Program-made: the position numbers and the translations under genes
The notes under the pieces: generated by a model
What the model was told of the DNA's origin: nothing
Seen by the model: only the letters and a program-made list of their open reading frames with translations
Database searches by the model: none
NCBI GenBank assembly: GCA_003962985.1
Contig: RXKA01000004.1
Span: 11,193 to 53,092 of the forward strand
Direction of reading: 5' to 3'
Length of the DNA stretch: 41,900 nt
From: Pseudomonadota bacterium
GTDB lineage: Bacteria > Pseudomonadota > Gammaproteobacteria > Burkholderiales > UBA11063
In this document: positions 1-9,977 of the stretch, in pieces
Numbering within the stretch: position 1 is the stretch's first letter
Layout of the letters: each line of letters begins with the position of its first letter

Positions 1-3000
1 AAATTAACGAGGCGCTAGCTAAAGCTAAAGTTTGGCAAGATACTTATTGTGATAATTATTTCTTAGAATTACAACGAATTGAGCACTATGATTGTAATGA
101 CTTAGTGCATGAATCATTACAGATTGCTCATGAATTAAATATACCAGTAGTAGCGACACATCCTGTACAGTTTTTGGATCCTGAAGATTTTTTAGCTCAT
201 GAAGTACGTGTCTGCGTGGCTGATGGTGAGATGTTGGATGATGGTAACCGTAAAGTTAAATATGGTGAAGACCAATATTTTAAATCAGCACAAGAAATGT
301 CACTGCTTTTTGCAGATATTCCATCTGCAATTACTAATAGTCTTGAAATTGCTAAAAAATGTAATTTGGAAATAACGCTTGGAACATATTTTTTACCAGA
401 CTATCAAACACCTAATGGAACACCACTTGAAGAGTATTTAACCATATTGGCTCATCAGGGCTTAGATATGCGCATGTTGGAACTTTTTCCAGATGATACT
501 TTAAGATCGACGAATGAATCGACTTACCGTAAACGACTAGAACTAGAAATTGAAACAATTATTCAAATGGGTTTTCCAGGCTATTTCCTTATCGTTGCCG
601 ATTTTATTAATTGGGCTAAGGAAAATGGTGTGCCTGTTGGACCTGGGCGTGGCTCGGGAGCGGGATCATTAGTGGCATTTAGCTTGGGTATTACCGATAT
701 CGATCCATTGCGTTATAGCTTGCTTTTTGAGCGTTTCTTAAATCCCGAACGTGTTTCAATGCCTGATTTTGATATTGACTTTTGCCAAGAAAAACGTGAA
801 CTAGTAATTCGTTACGTACAAGATAAATATGGTGCAGATGCTGTATCTCAAATTGCAACCTTTGGCACCATGTCATCTAAGGCAGTAATCAAAGATGTTG
901 GGCGTGTGCTTGGTTTACCATATGGCTTATGCGATTCAATTTCCAAGCTTATCATGAATACTCCTGCAAAAAGTTGGGGTCTGGAAGATGCATACCAAGA
1001 ATTTCCTGATTTGAAATTACGTATTGATAATGCTGATGATGAAGTGCGACGGCTGTGGGAAATGTCGCTGCAGCTTGAAGATTTAACTCGGAGTGTGGGT
1101 AAACATGCAGCTGGCGTTTTGATTGCGCCAAGTCAACTCTCTGACTTTTGTCCACTTTATCTTGCTGATGGTATGCAAACATCACAATTAGATAAAGATG
1201 ATGTGGAGACTATTGGTTTAGTTAAATTCGATTTCTTAGGGTTGCGCAATCTTACAATTATCCAAGAAGCAGTTGAAAATATTGAATGCTTGCACGGGGT
1301 AAAACTCAAATTATCTAACTCGGAGTTTGAAGATCCTAAAGTATATGAGTTACTACAGGAAGGTAATACTACCGCAGTATTCCAACTAGAGTCGCAAGGT
1401 ATGAAGAGACTATTGGTGAAACTAGAGCCTAGTCGTTTTGAAGATATTATTGCGGTTTTAGCATTATATCGTCCTGGACCATTGGGTTCTGGAATGGTGG
1501 ATGATTTTGTTAAGCGTAAAAAAGGTGAGCAAGACATTGATTATTTCCATGATGATTTGCGTGAAGTTCTTGATCCTACTTATGGGGTAATTGTTTACCA
1601 AGAGCAAGTAATGCAGATTTCACAAATCATTGGTGGTTATACTCTTGGTGGTGCGGATTTATTGCGGCGGGCAATGGGTAAAAAGAAAAAAGAAGAGATG
1701 GACAAACATCGTGCAATTTTTACCGAAGGTGCAATTAAAAAGAACTATGATCCAGCACTTGCTGAAAAACTCTTTGATTTGATGGCAATGTTTGCAGAAT
1801 ATGGTTTTAATAAATCACATACCGCTGCTTATGCGGTTGTATCTTACCATACTGCGTATTTAAAAGCTCATTATCCTGCTTGTTTCATGGCGGCAACGCT
1901 ATCCTCAGAGTTGGATAAAACGGATAAATTATACGAATTTTATCAAGATTGTTTAGCAAATAATCTTACTATTTTACCGCCCAATATTAATTTATCCGAG
2001 TACCGCTTTAAAGCATTAGATAAAGATACCATTTGTTATGCGCTTGGTGCAGTAAAAGGTGTTGGACAAAATGTTGTCGATGTAATTGTCGCCGAACGTG
2101 ATAAAAATGGTTTCTTTACTAGTTTAATTGATTTCTGTCGTCGAGTAGATAAAAAAGTAATAAATAAACGAACATTAGAGAGTTTAATTAAAGCTGGTTG
2201 TTTCGATGTTCTAGATACTAATCGCGCAAAGTTATTGGGCAATTTACCTAAAGTTATTGAATTTATTGAACAAGAACGCCAAAATGAGAATCAAGCTTCC
2301 TTGTTTGATGTTTTTGCCAGCGATGATGGGCATAATTTTGTGACACAAGACATGACGTTGGAGGAACTGCCAGAGTTCACGCTCAAAAGTAAACTAACTA
2401 ATGAAAAACAAGCTATTGGTTATTATTTGACTGCTAGTTTATTTGATGAGTACGCGGAAATTACGAGAAAATTAGAGATACTACCGTTAAGTAAATTTAA
2501 TACTGAAGATGAAGACATTCAGGAAATTATTAATTCACGTTATACTAAACAGAAACAAAAAGCTTTGATTGGCGGAATTATTAATTATATGGGTTCACGC
2601 CCAACTAAAAAAGGTGGCAAAATCGCATTTATTCGGATTGAAGATGCTAGTGGGGAATTGGAGTTCGTAGTTTTTAATGAAGTTTTTGAGCGTTATTCTC
2701 AATTGCTCAAAATTGATGAGTTGGTATTTGTTGAAGGTGAAGTAATTTATGACTCCTTCCGTGATGAAATCAAAGTGACAGCTGAACGTATTTTAACGCT
2801 GGACGAGGTGCTCTTAGACAAGATTCATACTCTTGAAATAAATTTGGTTGGAACGGATGCATGGAATCAATTACGCCCAATGATTGCCTCAACAGAAACT
2901 GGCGCTAACTTGATAATTAATTATCGTAATAGTGTTGCTAAGTGTCAATTAAGACTCTCAGAACTTTTTAAATTTCAATTAAATTTTGAGAGATTTGAGC

Positions 3001-3056
3001 ATCTATCATTAATAGTTGGAAAAACTGGCTGGCGACTTGGCTTAAATAGGTTATAA
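1..3056 (+). CDS. dnaE: DNA polymerase III alpha subunit (5' end outside window)
   Basis: Catalytic subunit of the replicative polymerase, DnaE1 class. The reading frame is already open at base 3 and runs without interruption, so the gene starts upstream of the window. About 1017 residues are visible against roughly 1160 in E. coli, so most of the N-terminal PHP domain is missing by truncation. The catalytic aspartates of the PDFDIDF motif are encoded at 765-767 and 771-773, and the third, in KFDFLGL, at 1230-1232. GPGRGSGAGSL and YGFNKSHTAAYA are classic DnaE blocks. The C-terminal third carries an OB-fold region. Gene order puts it 40 bp before glmU on the same strand. A TATAAT box overlaps the dnaE stop, which may give glmU its own promoter. 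Identity is certain; the true start cannot be seen. Confidence 0.98.
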   Translation, partial: INEALAKAKVWQDTYCDNYFLELQRIEHYDCNDLVHESLQIAHELNIPVVATHPVQFLDPEDFLAHEVRVCVADGEMLDDGNRKVKYGEDQYFKSAQEMSLLFADIPSAITNSLEIAKKCNLEITLGTYFLPDYQTPNGTPLEEYLTILAHQGLDMRMLELFPDDTLRSTNESTYRKRLELEIETIIQMGFPGYFLIVADFINWAKENGVPVGPGRGSGAGSLVAFSLGITDIDPLRYSLLFERFLNPERVSMPDFDIDFCQEKRELVIRYVQDKYGADAVSQIATFGTMSSKAVIKDVGRVLGLPYGLCDSISKLIMNTPAKSWGLEDAYQEFPDLKLRIDNADDEVRRLWEMSLQLEDLTRSVGKHAAGVLIAPSQLSDFCPLYLADGMQTSQLDKDDVETIGLVKFDFLGLRNLTIIQEAVENIECLHGVKLKLSNSEFEDPKVYELLQEGNTTAVFQLESQGMKRLLVKLEPSRFEDIIAVLALYRPGPLGSGMVDDFVKRKKGEQDIDYFHDDLREVLDPTYGVIVYQEQVMQISQIIGGYTLGGADLLRRAMGKKKKEEMDKHRAIFTEGAIKKNYDPALAEKLFDLMAMFAEYGFNKSHTAAYAVVSYHTAYLKAHYPACFMAATLSSELDKTDKLYEFYQDCLANNLTILPPNINLSEYRFKALDKDTICYALGAVKGVGQNVVDVIVAERDKNGFFTSLIDFCRRVDKKVINKRTLESLIKAGCFDVLDTNRAKLLGNLPKVIEFIEQERQNENQASLFDVFASDDGHNFVTQDMTLEELPEFTLKSKLTNEKQAIGYYLTASLFDEYAEITRKLEILPLSKFNTEDEDIQEIINSRYTKQKQKALIGGIINYMGSRPTKKGGKIAFIRIEDASGELEFVVFNEVFERYSQLLKIDELVFVEGEVIYDSFRDEIKVTAERILTLDEVLLDKIHTLEINLVGTDAWNQLRPMIASTETGANLIINYRNSVAKCQLRLSELFKFQLNFERFEHLSLIVGKTGWRLGLNRL

Positions 3057-3096
3057 TAATAACTTGATTAGATAAAATGTAGTAATAGGCGTAAAA

Positions 3097-4473
3097 GTGA
3101 GTCAAAAATTAAATGTCGTTATTTTGGCAGCAGGTAAGGGTAAACGTATGAACTCCAGCTTGCCAAAAGTCTTGCATCCTATCAGTAATAAACCAATGTT
3201 GCAACATGTCATTGAAACAGCAAAACAATTAAGTCCACAGAAACTAATTGTTGTGTACGGTCATGGTGGTGATGTAGTACAAAGTAAAATGCAACAAATT
3301 TTCACTAATAATGAGTTATTATGGGCGCTACAAGATCAGCAACTAGGTACTGGTCATGCGGTAAAATGTGCCTTACCATTATTGGATAATGAGGGTATGA
3401 CACTAGTATTATATGGTGATGTGCCACTAATTAGTGTTGAAACATTACAATCGATGCTTGCAAAGTATAATAATAATGTGGTGATGTTAACTGACGAACT
3501 AGTCAATCCACATGGTTATGGACGAGTGGTGCGCAATGAAAATAAGCAAATTTGCGCAATAGTAGAAGAAAAAGATACCACTTCAGAGCAGAAGTTAATT
3601 CGTGAAATCAATACGGGTTTTTATGTGTTTCCTAACCAAAATTTAGCAGCGTGGCTAAATGCATTATCGAACGATAATAGTCAAGGTGAGTATTATTTGA
3701 CAGATGTGGTTGGTTTGGCGCATCAACAACAAATGACGATAGATTATGTTAAATCACCGTATTCATATGAAGTGATGGGTGTTAATAATAAATTACAATT
3801 AGAAGAATTAGAACGAATTTACCATCTTAATCAAGCCAATAAATTATTGGAAAGTGGTGTGACTCTTTTAGATAAATCACGAATTGATTTACGTGGTGAA
3901 TTAACTGCAGGACAAGATTGTGTTATTGATGTAAATTGTGTCTTTTCAGGTAAAGTTATACTAGGTAATAATGTGCAAATCGGTGCTGGTTGTATAATTA
4001 GTAATGCGACAATTGCGGATAATGTCACAATTAAGTCATATTCGATTATTGAAGATGCGAGTATTGCTTCTGGTGCACAAATCGGTCCATACGCTAGACT
4101 TCGCCCTGGTGCTAAATTAGCAGCTAATAGCCATGTGGGAAATTTTGTTGAAATTAAGAATAGCTCAGTAGGGGTTGGTTCAAAAGTAAATCATTTGACT
4201 TACATCGGTGATAGTGAAATTGGCGATAAAGTTAATATCGGAGCTGGAACAGTTACTTGCAACTATGACGGCAAAAATAAATTTAAAACAACGATTGGTA
4301 ATAATGTTTTTATTGGTTCAGGGTCAATGCTTGTTGCTCCAGTGCAAATTGGTGATGGTGCGTTAATTGGTGCTGGTTCAGTAATAACTAAAAATGCAGC
4401 GGAAAACGAGCTAACAGTAGCACGCGCGAAACAAGTTACCATCAATGGATGGTTGACAAAAAATAAAAAATGA
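3097..4473 (+). CDS. glmU: Bifunctional UDP-GlcNAc pyrophosphorylase / GlcN-1-P acetyltransferase
   Basis: Cytoplasmic enzyme making UDP-GlcNAc, the precursor of peptidoglycan and lipid A. The 458-aa length is normal for the family. The N-terminal nucleotidyltransferase half opens with LAAGKGKRM (residues 10-18) and contains the QLGTGHA and YGDVPLI motifs. The C-terminal half, from about residue 250, is a left-handed beta-helix of hexapeptide repeats with the acetyltransferase segment [20 protein letters not shown]. The start is GTG with a weak AGG upstream. The gene ends in ATGA, where the stop overlaps an alternative start of the next gene, so glmU and the outer-membrane lipoprotein gene are probably co-transcribed. 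Nothing is missing from the catalytic blocks. Confidence 0.98.
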   Translation: MSQKLNVVILAAGKGKRMNSSLPKVLHPISNKPMLQHVIETAKQLSPQKLIVVYGHGGDVVQSKMQQIFTNNELLWALQDQQLGTGHAVKCALPLLDNEGMTLVLYGDVPLISVETLQSMLAKYNNNVVMLTDELVNPHGYGRVVRNENKQICAIVEEKDTTSEQKLIREINTGFYVFPNQNLAAWLNALSNDNSQGEYYLTDVVGLAHQQQMTIDYVKSPYSYEVMGVNNKLQLEELERIYHLNQANKLLESGVTLLDKSRIDLRGELTAGQDCVIDVNCVFSGKVILGNNVQIGAGCIISNATIADNVTIKSYSIIEDASIASGAQIGPYARLRPGAKLAANSHVGNFVEIKNSSVGVGSKVNHLTYIGDSEIGDKVNIGAGTVTCNYDGKNKFKTTIGNNVFIGSGSMLVAPVQIGDGALIGAGSVITKNAAENELTVARAKQVTINGWLTKNKK

Positions 4474-4484
4474 GGATAAGTTGC

Positions 4485-5894
4485 ATGAAATTAAGAAATA
4501 TAATTTGCTTAATGATGATTGGTGGCGTAATGACTGGCTGTGGATTATTAGGTCCTAGTTATACGAAGCCTAATACCCAAGACCCAAGTGCGTTTCCTAG
4601 TCGTGATAGTCTTGCTGTTACAGAAAGTGCTAATTTACCGATGATGGCGTGGTGGAAATCATTTAATGATCCACAGTTGAATAGCTTGATTGAAAGTGCT
4701 TTGAAAAATAACAATAATATTCAAACGGCTATTGGCAATGTTATTGCTGCTGAAGGTTCGTTGCGCCAAGTTCAATTTAACTGGATTCCCACTGCAAGTG
4801 TATCTGGAGCATATAACTCGCAATCATTTATCGGTGAAGGATATAGTTTTTCTGCAACACCAGCATATACACTAAATATTTTCCAACAAATTAGAGCTCA
4901 GGAATATGCTAAGGCTAATTACGAAGCAATGCGTGCAGCGAAAGACGCGGTTCGTTTAAGTGTAATTAGTTCAACAGTAACTGGATATTTTACGTTGCTA
5001 GGTCAAGATTATCAGTTACAATTACAAAAACAATTAGTTGATGATTTAGGTGGCTTGTTAAACTTTGCGAAACTTCAGTATAAAGAAGGTTATATTTCAT
5101 TATATCAAGTTCAATCATATGAGCAACAATATGACAGTGCTAAAGCGCAGTTACCAATTATTGAGAATAATATTGTAGCATCTCAGAATGCATTACGCGT
5201 ATTATTAAATCAAAATCCTGGTGACATTAAACGTGGATTGAAATTCACTGAGTTAAATAGTTATGGTGTGATTCCTGCAAATTTACCATCACAGGTTTTA
5301 CGTAATCGTCCAGATGTTCGCCAAGCAGAGCAACAATTAATTGCTGCAAATGCAAATATTGGTGTAGCAACTGCCCAATTCTTCCCGTCAATTAGTTTAA
5401 CAGGTACGGGTGGTACGGCAGCTAGTGCATTAAACGGGCTATTTACCGCTGGTAGTGACTACTGGGTTAAATCAGCTGCGTTAAGTATGCCGATCTTAAA
5501 TTTTGGTATTTATGGTCAAATTGAACAGGCTAAAGGTCAGTATTACGCTTCATACTATAGTTATTTACAAACAGTAAGAAGTGCATTTGCATCTGTAGAT
5601 AATGACTTGTCTGCGCATCAACAATTAACCATTAGCTTAGATACACAGAAAAAACTTTATGACAGTTCAGTATTAGCATATAAATTGGCTGAAGATAGTT
5701 ATAAAAATGGTTTGTATAGTAAACCAACATTGTTGCAAAATGCTGTAACAATGGATCAAGCAGCATTGACAGTACAACAAAGTAAATTACAACAATTAGG
5801 TACAATTGTACAGTTGTATCAAGATCTTGGTGGTGGTTATGGTTATCATAATTATGAAAGTGCTAATAAATTTGGCGATGGACATGATTGGTAA
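4485..5894 (+). CDS. TolC/NodT-family outer membrane efflux lipoprotein
   Basis: Outer-membrane channel component of tripartite (RND/ABC-type) efflux, NodT/CusC/OprM-like. I chose ATG 4485 because GAGGA lies 8 bp upstream and the resulting N-terminus is a clean lipoprotein signal ending VMTGC, with Cys19 the predicted lipidated residue. The longer frame from 4470 overlaps the glmU stop and adds five residues ahead of the signal. The mature protein (about 450 aa) has the two OEP repeats, with typical segments AWWKSFNDPQLNSLI and LRNRPDVRQAEQQL. No membrane-fusion protein or inner-membrane pump gene lies nearby, so its partner must be encoded elsewhere. Substrate is unknown. It sits between glmU and a dehydrogenase in one run of genes. 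Confidence 0.92.
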   Translation: MKLRNIICLMMIGGVMTGCGLLGPSYTKPNTQDPSAFPSRDSLAVTESANLPMMAWWKSFNDPQLNSLIESALKNNNNIQTAIGNVIAAEGSLRQVQFNWIPTASVSGAYNSQSFIGEGYSFSATPAYTLNIFQQIRAQEYAKANYEAMRAAKDAVRLSVISSTVTGYFTLLGQDYQLQLQKQLVDDLGGLLNFAKLQYKEGYISLYQVQSYEQQYDSAKAQLPIIENNIVASQNALRVLLNQNPGDIKRGLKFTELNSYGVIPANLPSQVLRNRPDVRQAEQQLIAANANIGVATAQFFPSISLTGTGGTAASALNGLFTAGSDYWVKSAALSMPILNFGIYGQIEQAKGQYYASYYSYLQTVRSAFASVDNDLSAHQQLTISLDTQKKLYDSSVLAYKLAEDSYKNGLYSKPTLLQNAVTMDQAALTVQQSKLQQLGTIVQLYQDLGGGYGYHNYESANKFGDGHDW

Positions 5895-5907
5895 TTAGGA
5901 GATAGTT

Positions 5908-6684
5908 ATGAAAAATAGACTTCAAGGTAAAACTGTTTTAGTTACGGGTGCAAGTTCTGGTATTGGTCGGGCAACTGCTATGGAATTTGCTGCATATGGG
6001 GCTAATCTAATTTTAGCAGCACGACGTGTTGAACGGTTGGAAGAGTTAAAAGTTGAGCTAGTGCAAAAATTTAAAGTAAAAGTTTTTGTAATTGGCATGG
6101 ATGTTACTCATCCTAAACAAGTGAAAACCGCCTTGGAGCATTTACCAGACTCAATAGTAAGTATTGATATCTTAGTGAATAATGCTGGTTTAGCATTAGG
6201 TTTGGATACGTTTGTCGATGACGATGTCAATAATTGGGAGACCATGATTGATACTAATGTGAAAGGTTTTTTAACCGTATTAAGATTGGTTACTAAGCGC
6301 ATGGTCGCGCAAGGATATGGTCATATAATTAATATTGGTTCGGTAGCTGGTGTAGAGGCATATGCCAAGGGATCAGTTTATTGTGCCACAAAACATGCTG
6401 TGCATGCTATTTCTCAAGGATTGCGTGAAGAAATGGTTGAGCATGGTATTAAAGTAAGTGAAATTTTACCAGGAGCAGTTAATACTGAGTTTAGTACTGT
6501 TCGTTTTAAAGGTGATCAAGAGCGTGCAGATGCGGTATATCAAGGGTTTGAACCGCTACAGGCTAGTGATGTAGCAGAGTTAATTGTATATACAGCTAAT
6601 TTGCCGTCACATGTGAATTTGGCAGAAAGTTTGATTTTAGCAGCTCGACAATCTAGAGCTACGAAGATTCATCGTCAAATGTAA
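5908..6684 (+). CDS. ydfG: YdfG-like NADP-dependent short-chain dehydrogenase
   Basis: Classical short-chain dehydrogenase/reductase, 258 aa. It shows the cofactor motif TGASSGIG (residues 13-20), NNAG (91-94), Ser145 and the catalytic pair Tyr158/Lys162 in YCATK. The blocks IDILVNNAGLALG, WETMIDTN and TEFSTVRFKGD, and a C-terminus ending in HRQM, resemble E. coli YdfG. That enzyme is a 3-hydroxy acid (L-allo-threonine/serine) dehydrogenase that also acts on malonic semialdehyde. The exact substrate here is inference. AGGAGA lies 7 bp before the ATG, and only 13 bp separate it from the efflux lipoprotein, so it is the last gene of the dnaE-glmU run, closed by the hairpin at 6719. Confidence 0.9.
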   Translation: MKNRLQGKTVLVTGASSGIGRATAMEFAAYGANLILAARRVERLEELKVELVQKFKVKVFVIGMDVTHPKQVKTALEHLPDSIVSIDILVNNAGLALGLDTFVDDDVNNWETMIDTNVKGFLTVLRLVTKRMVAQGYGHIINIGSVAGVEAYAKGSVYCATKHAVHAISQGLREEMVEHGIKVSEILPGAVNTEFSTVRFKGDQERADAVYQGFEPLQASDVAELIVYTANLPSHVNLAESLILAARQSRATKIHRQM

Positions 6685-6718
6685 TTATTGACTTGGTAAA
6701 GAATCATTTTATTGTCGT

Positions 6719-6748
6719 AACAGGCAGATATTGTGTGCCTGTTTTTTT
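6719..6748 (+). terminator. Rho-independent terminator after ydfG-like gene
   Basis: AACAGGCA (6719-6726) pairs perfectly with TGCCTGTT (6736-6743) around a 9-nt loop and runs straight into a T tract. It lies 35 bp after the dehydrogenase stop and separates it from the helicase gene. Confidence 0.9.
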
Positions 6749-6771
6749 GTTAGTTAATAGATAGGAATAGT

Positions 6772-8328
6772 GTGAGTAATAGTTTTAATAATTTGGGTTT
6801 AAGCCAAGAGATTTTGGCAGCATTAACGGCTAAGGGTTTTACTGAGCCAAGTCCAATTCAAGCGCTGGTAATTCCAGAGTTTTTGCGTGAGCAAGCAAAT
6901 ATTATTGGACAAGCCCAAACAGGAACTGGTAAGACTGCAGCGTTTTCGATTCCAATTTTGGAAAGTATCAAACGTGATGGCACGATTAAGGCTCTAGTTT
7001 TAACTCCAACACGCGAATTAGCATTACAAGTTTGTGAAGAAATGTATTCTCTTATTGGAAGTCGTGAATTACGTGTATCTGCTGTATATGGCGGTGCTTC
7101 GATCGAACAACAAATTCGTAATATTAAACGTGGTAGTGATATTATTGTCGGAACGCCTGGTCGAGTAATGGATCTATTGGAACGCAATGTATTGAATTTT
7201 GAGAATATTGATTTCTTTGTGCTTGATGAAGCTGATGAAATGTTAAACATGGGGTTTGTTGAAGATATTGAAAAGATTCTTCAGACAACTCGTGAAGATA
7301 AAAAAATGTTATTTTTCTCTGCAACAATGCCTAAATCAATTTTAGAAATTGCAAAAAAATACATGGTACAGTACAAAGTGCTTAAAGTTGAAAATAAAGA
7401 GTTAACGACTAAGTTGACTGAGCAAATCTACTTTGAAGTACGCGAAGGTGACAAATTTGAAGCATTATGTCGCGTACTAGATTTTGAACAAGATTTTTAT
7501 GGTATTATCTTCTGCCGTACCAAAATTGAAGTTGATGAAGTAACTAAACATCTGAAAACGCGTAGTTATGCAGTAGAATCTTTGCATGGTGATATTACGC
7601 AGTCACAACGTACTAAAACATTAGCAGAATTCAAAGAAAAAATTATTAATGTATTGGTGGCAACTGATGTGGCAGCACGCGGTATTGATGTGAATAATTT
7701 GACCCATGTAATTAATTATTCTATGCCACAAGAAGCTGAATCATATGTTCATCGTATTGGTCGCACAGGACGTGCTGGTAAAAAAGGTATTGCTATTACA
7801 TTTGTAACACCTAAAGAAATGTCACGTTTAGGTTTAATCAAGAAAATCGCTAAAGCAGATATTAAGAAACAAGATATTCCTGCGATTAAAGATATTATCA
7901 AATCTAAAGAAGAATATTTACAAGCATGTGTAAGTGAAATTATTAATGAAAATGATTTTACGGCATATGCTAAATTAGCTGCCAAATTATTAGCTGATAG
8001 CGATCCGCAAACAGTATTAGCATCATTATTACGTCATCAATTCCAAGATGAATTTATTGAAGAAAGCTATGCTAAAATAGAAAATAATCGTGCACGTAAT
8101 ACTGATAATGTGAAATTATTTGTAGCATTGGGTAAAAAAGATGGTATGAACCCACGTAAATTGCTGGATGTATTACATGAAAATTGTAAAACACCTGGAC
8201 GTAAAGTACGTGATATTCGTATTATGGATAAATTCTCATTTATCAGTGTACCGTTAGATGAAGCAGAAATTATTATGCGTAAACTTAATCGTAAGAATAA
8301 AACTATGGTTGAAGTAGCTAAGAACTAG
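6772..8328 (+). CDS. deaD: DEAD-box ATP-dependent RNA helicase (DeaD/CsdA-like)
   Basis: RNA helicase for ribosome assembly or RNA decay, often cold-induced in the family. The 518 aa carry a Q motif near residues 24-29, motif I AQTGTGKT (48-55), DEAD (152-155), SAT, and motif VI HRIGRTGRAG. After the two RecA-like domains (to about 370) comes a helical linker. A DbpA-type RNA-binding domain near 440-515 follows (KLFVALGKKDGM and FSFISVPLDEAEIIM). The Arg/Gly-rich tail of E. coli DeaD is absent, so the protein is shorter than that 629-aa homologue. The start is GTG with AGGAA 6 bp upstream. It is a single-gene unit, flanked by terminators on both sides. DeaD and DbpA share architecture; the full sequence looks nearer DeaD. 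Confidence 0.93.
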   Translation: MSNSFNNLGLSQEILAALTAKGFTEPSPIQALVIPEFLREQANIIGQAQTGTGKTAAFSIPILESIKRDGTIKALVLTPTRELALQVCEEMYSLIGSRELRVSAVYGGASIEQQIRNIKRGSDIIVGTPGRVMDLLERNVLNFENIDFFVLDEADEMLNMGFVEDIEKILQTTREDKKMLFFSATMPKSILEIAKKYMVQYKVLKVENKELTTKLTEQIYFEVREGDKFEALCRVLDFEQDFYGIIFCRTKIEVDEVTKHLKTRSYAVESLHGDITQSQRTKTLAEFKEKIINVLVATDVAARGIDVNNLTHVINYSMPQEAESYVHRIGRTGRAGKKGIAITFVTPKEMSRLGLIKKIAKADIKKQDIPAIKDIIKSKEEYLQACVSEIINENDFTAYAKLAAKLLADSDPQTVLASLLRHQFQDEFIEESYAKIENNRARNTDNVKLFVALGKKDGMNPRKLLDVLHENCKTPGRKVRDIRIMDKFSFISVPLDEAEIIMRKLNRKNKTMVEVAKN

Positions 8329-8337
8329 TTTTTGTAT

Positions 8338-8369
8338 AATGCCTCTAAGATTTAATTAGGGGCATTTTT
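8338..8369 (+). terminator. Rho-independent terminator after helicase gene
   Basis: AATGCCTCTAA (8338-8348) pairs with TTAGGGGCATT (8356-8366) over 11 bp with one G-U pair, followed by a short T run. It starts 9 bp after the helicase stop. Confidence 0.88.
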
Positions 8370-8423
8370 ACATCTATGACTTAATAATGTACCACAAATT
8401 TTCTCGTTCAGAGGTTTTTCAGT

Positions 8424-8429
8424 TATAAT
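8424..8429 (+). promoter_or_regulatory. Candidate -10 box for the L,D-transpeptidase gene
   Basis: A perfect TATAAT lies 38 bp before the transpeptidase ATG, downstream of the helicase terminator, in the only place a promoter for this gene could be. The hexamer 17 bp upstream (TTCTCG) is a poor -35, so this is a weak call. Confidence 0.4.
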
Positions 8430-8466
8430 ATTCCTTTAATATCTTTTCCAATTAAAACTATATTCT

Positions 8467-9963
8467 ATGCGTATAATTTCGAATTTATTTATTTTGCTAA
8501 TTGCTCTTGTAACATTATCCGCTTGCAATCATGATGAAAGTAACTCCGTGGAAGCCACGTTATATCATGATGAACTTGCACCAAGAATTCAGCTTACCAT
8601 ACCACAGCAAATTGCCATTTATATTGAACATGATATGCAACCTCATTTAATGTGTAAAGCTAAGATCTGCCCGAAAAAAAGCCTTGCAACTATCTATCAA
8701 CATCGCGAATTTTTACCTATTTGGTTAGATGATGATGGTAAAGCTAAACCTGATGTTGAGCAGTTGATTAAGGTATTACAAGGTTCATATCAAGATGGTT
8801 TAAATCCTGAACGATATAATCTAAAATTAATTACTGCACTATTGCAACAATTAAATTCAAATGCATCAGGGTTAGACATGCTACAAATTGGTGCTAAATT
8901 AGATATAGCACTAACGGATGCCTATCTATCTTATGCGCGAGAGATTCAAAATGGGCGAGTGAATCCAGTTGCGAGCTATCCTGATTGGGGTGTTAGCCGC
9001 AGTTTAATTGATACTGCACAACAGTTTGAAAGCTCATTGGCGAATAATCAGCTAATTGCTGAACTATCAAGAATGACTCCTGTAAATCCACAATATCTAC
9101 GATTAAAAGCTAAACTAGCAGAATACAATCATAAATCTGAGGGGACGATTGGTGGTGTTTCTGCCTCTGATTTAATCACAATGAAACAAATCATTCTAAA
9201 TATGGATCGCTTACGTTGGTTACCTCGTAATTTAGCAGAAAGCTATTTATGGGTCAATATTCCTCAATTTGAGTTGGATGCCATTAATAATGGACAAGTT
9301 ATGTTCAACATGCCTGTAGTAGTGGGCAAGGATGGGGAAAATAAAACATGTTCGGTTATTAGTAATATTAACATGGTAGAAATTAACCCGTATTGGGGGA
9401 TTCCTCGGCGGATTGCGACCCAAGAGTACTTAGCTAAATTAAAAGCTAATCCACTTTATTTGGCAAATAAGAATATTCGTATTTATAATAAAAATAATAA
9501 AGAAGTTGATCCTTTATCGATTGATTGGTCAAATGTTAATGAAAATAATTTTCAATATACATTCAAACAAGATCCTGGTAATAAAAATGCTTTAGGTAAA
9601 GTTAAGTTCAATTTTCCCAATAATTGTGGTATTTATTTACATGATACCTCAGCAAAAAATGTATTCTCACGTGATGCACGGAGTATGAGTCATGGTTGTA
9701 TCCGACTAGGTAAACCTTTGGAGCTGGCTGATTATATCTTAGTAAACCGTGAGAACTATTCTGCCGAGCGAATAAGTCAATTAATCGCATCAGATGAACA
9801 TAGTGGTCTTAAACTAAAACAGCCATTACCATTATACGTAGTTTATCAAACATTGCTGGTAAATGATGATGGCAGTATAACTCGCTACAAAGATATTTAT
9901 GGTATTGATAATGTCGCGGTAACTGTTTATCAACCTAAGAACGATAGTCAAATAACGCAGTAA
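8467..9963 (+). CDS. L,D-transpeptidase lipoprotein, YcbB/LdtD type
   Basis: Periplasmic peptidoglycan cross-linking enzyme that forms 3-3 bonds between diaminopimelate residues. The 498-aa protein begins with a lipoprotein signal ending TLSAC (Cys20). It continues with the scaffold region typical of YcbB (IYQHREFLPIWLDDDGKAKP, then a peptidoglycan-binding-like helical part). It ends in a YkuD catalytic domain with SHGCIRL, where Cys411 is the nucleophile and His409 lies beside it. YcbB of E. coli is inner-membrane anchored; here the lipobox suggests lipid anchoring instead. No clear ribosome-binding site precedes the ATG. The next gene follows after 14 bp and is probably co-transcribed. Function by family is firm; the donor and acceptor stems it uses are not readable. 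Confidence 0.93.
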   Translation: MRIISNLFILLIALVTLSACNHDESNSVEATLYHDELAPRIQLTIPQQIAIYIEHDMQPHLMCKAKICPKKSLATIYQHREFLPIWLDDDGKAKPDVEQLIKVLQGSYQDGLNPERYNLKLITALLQQLNSNASGLDMLQIGAKLDIALTDAYLSYAREIQNGRVNPVASYPDWGVSRSLIDTAQQFESSLANNQLIAELSRMTPVNPQYLRLKAKLAEYNHKSEGTIGGVSASDLITMKQIILNMDRLRWLPRNLAESYLWVNIPQFELDAINNGQVMFNMPVVVGKDGENKTCSVISNINMVEINPYWGIPRRIATQEYLAKLKANPLYLANKNIRIYNKNNKEVDPLSIDWSNVNENNFQYTFKQDPGNKNALGKVKFNFPNNCGIYLHDTSAKNVFSRDARSMSHGCIRLGKPLELADYILVNRENYSAERISQLIASDEHSGLKLKQPLPLYVVYQTLLVNDDGSITRYKDIYGIDNVAVTVYQPKNDSQITQ

Positions 9964-9977
9964 TTATTTGGTAATCA

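Noticed and set aside
1157..1537. Antisense open frames of 60-130 codons opposite dnaE, the helicase, accB, thrA and others
   Set aside because: They are shadows of well-conserved genes on the opposite strand, with low-complexity products and no ribosome-binding sites.
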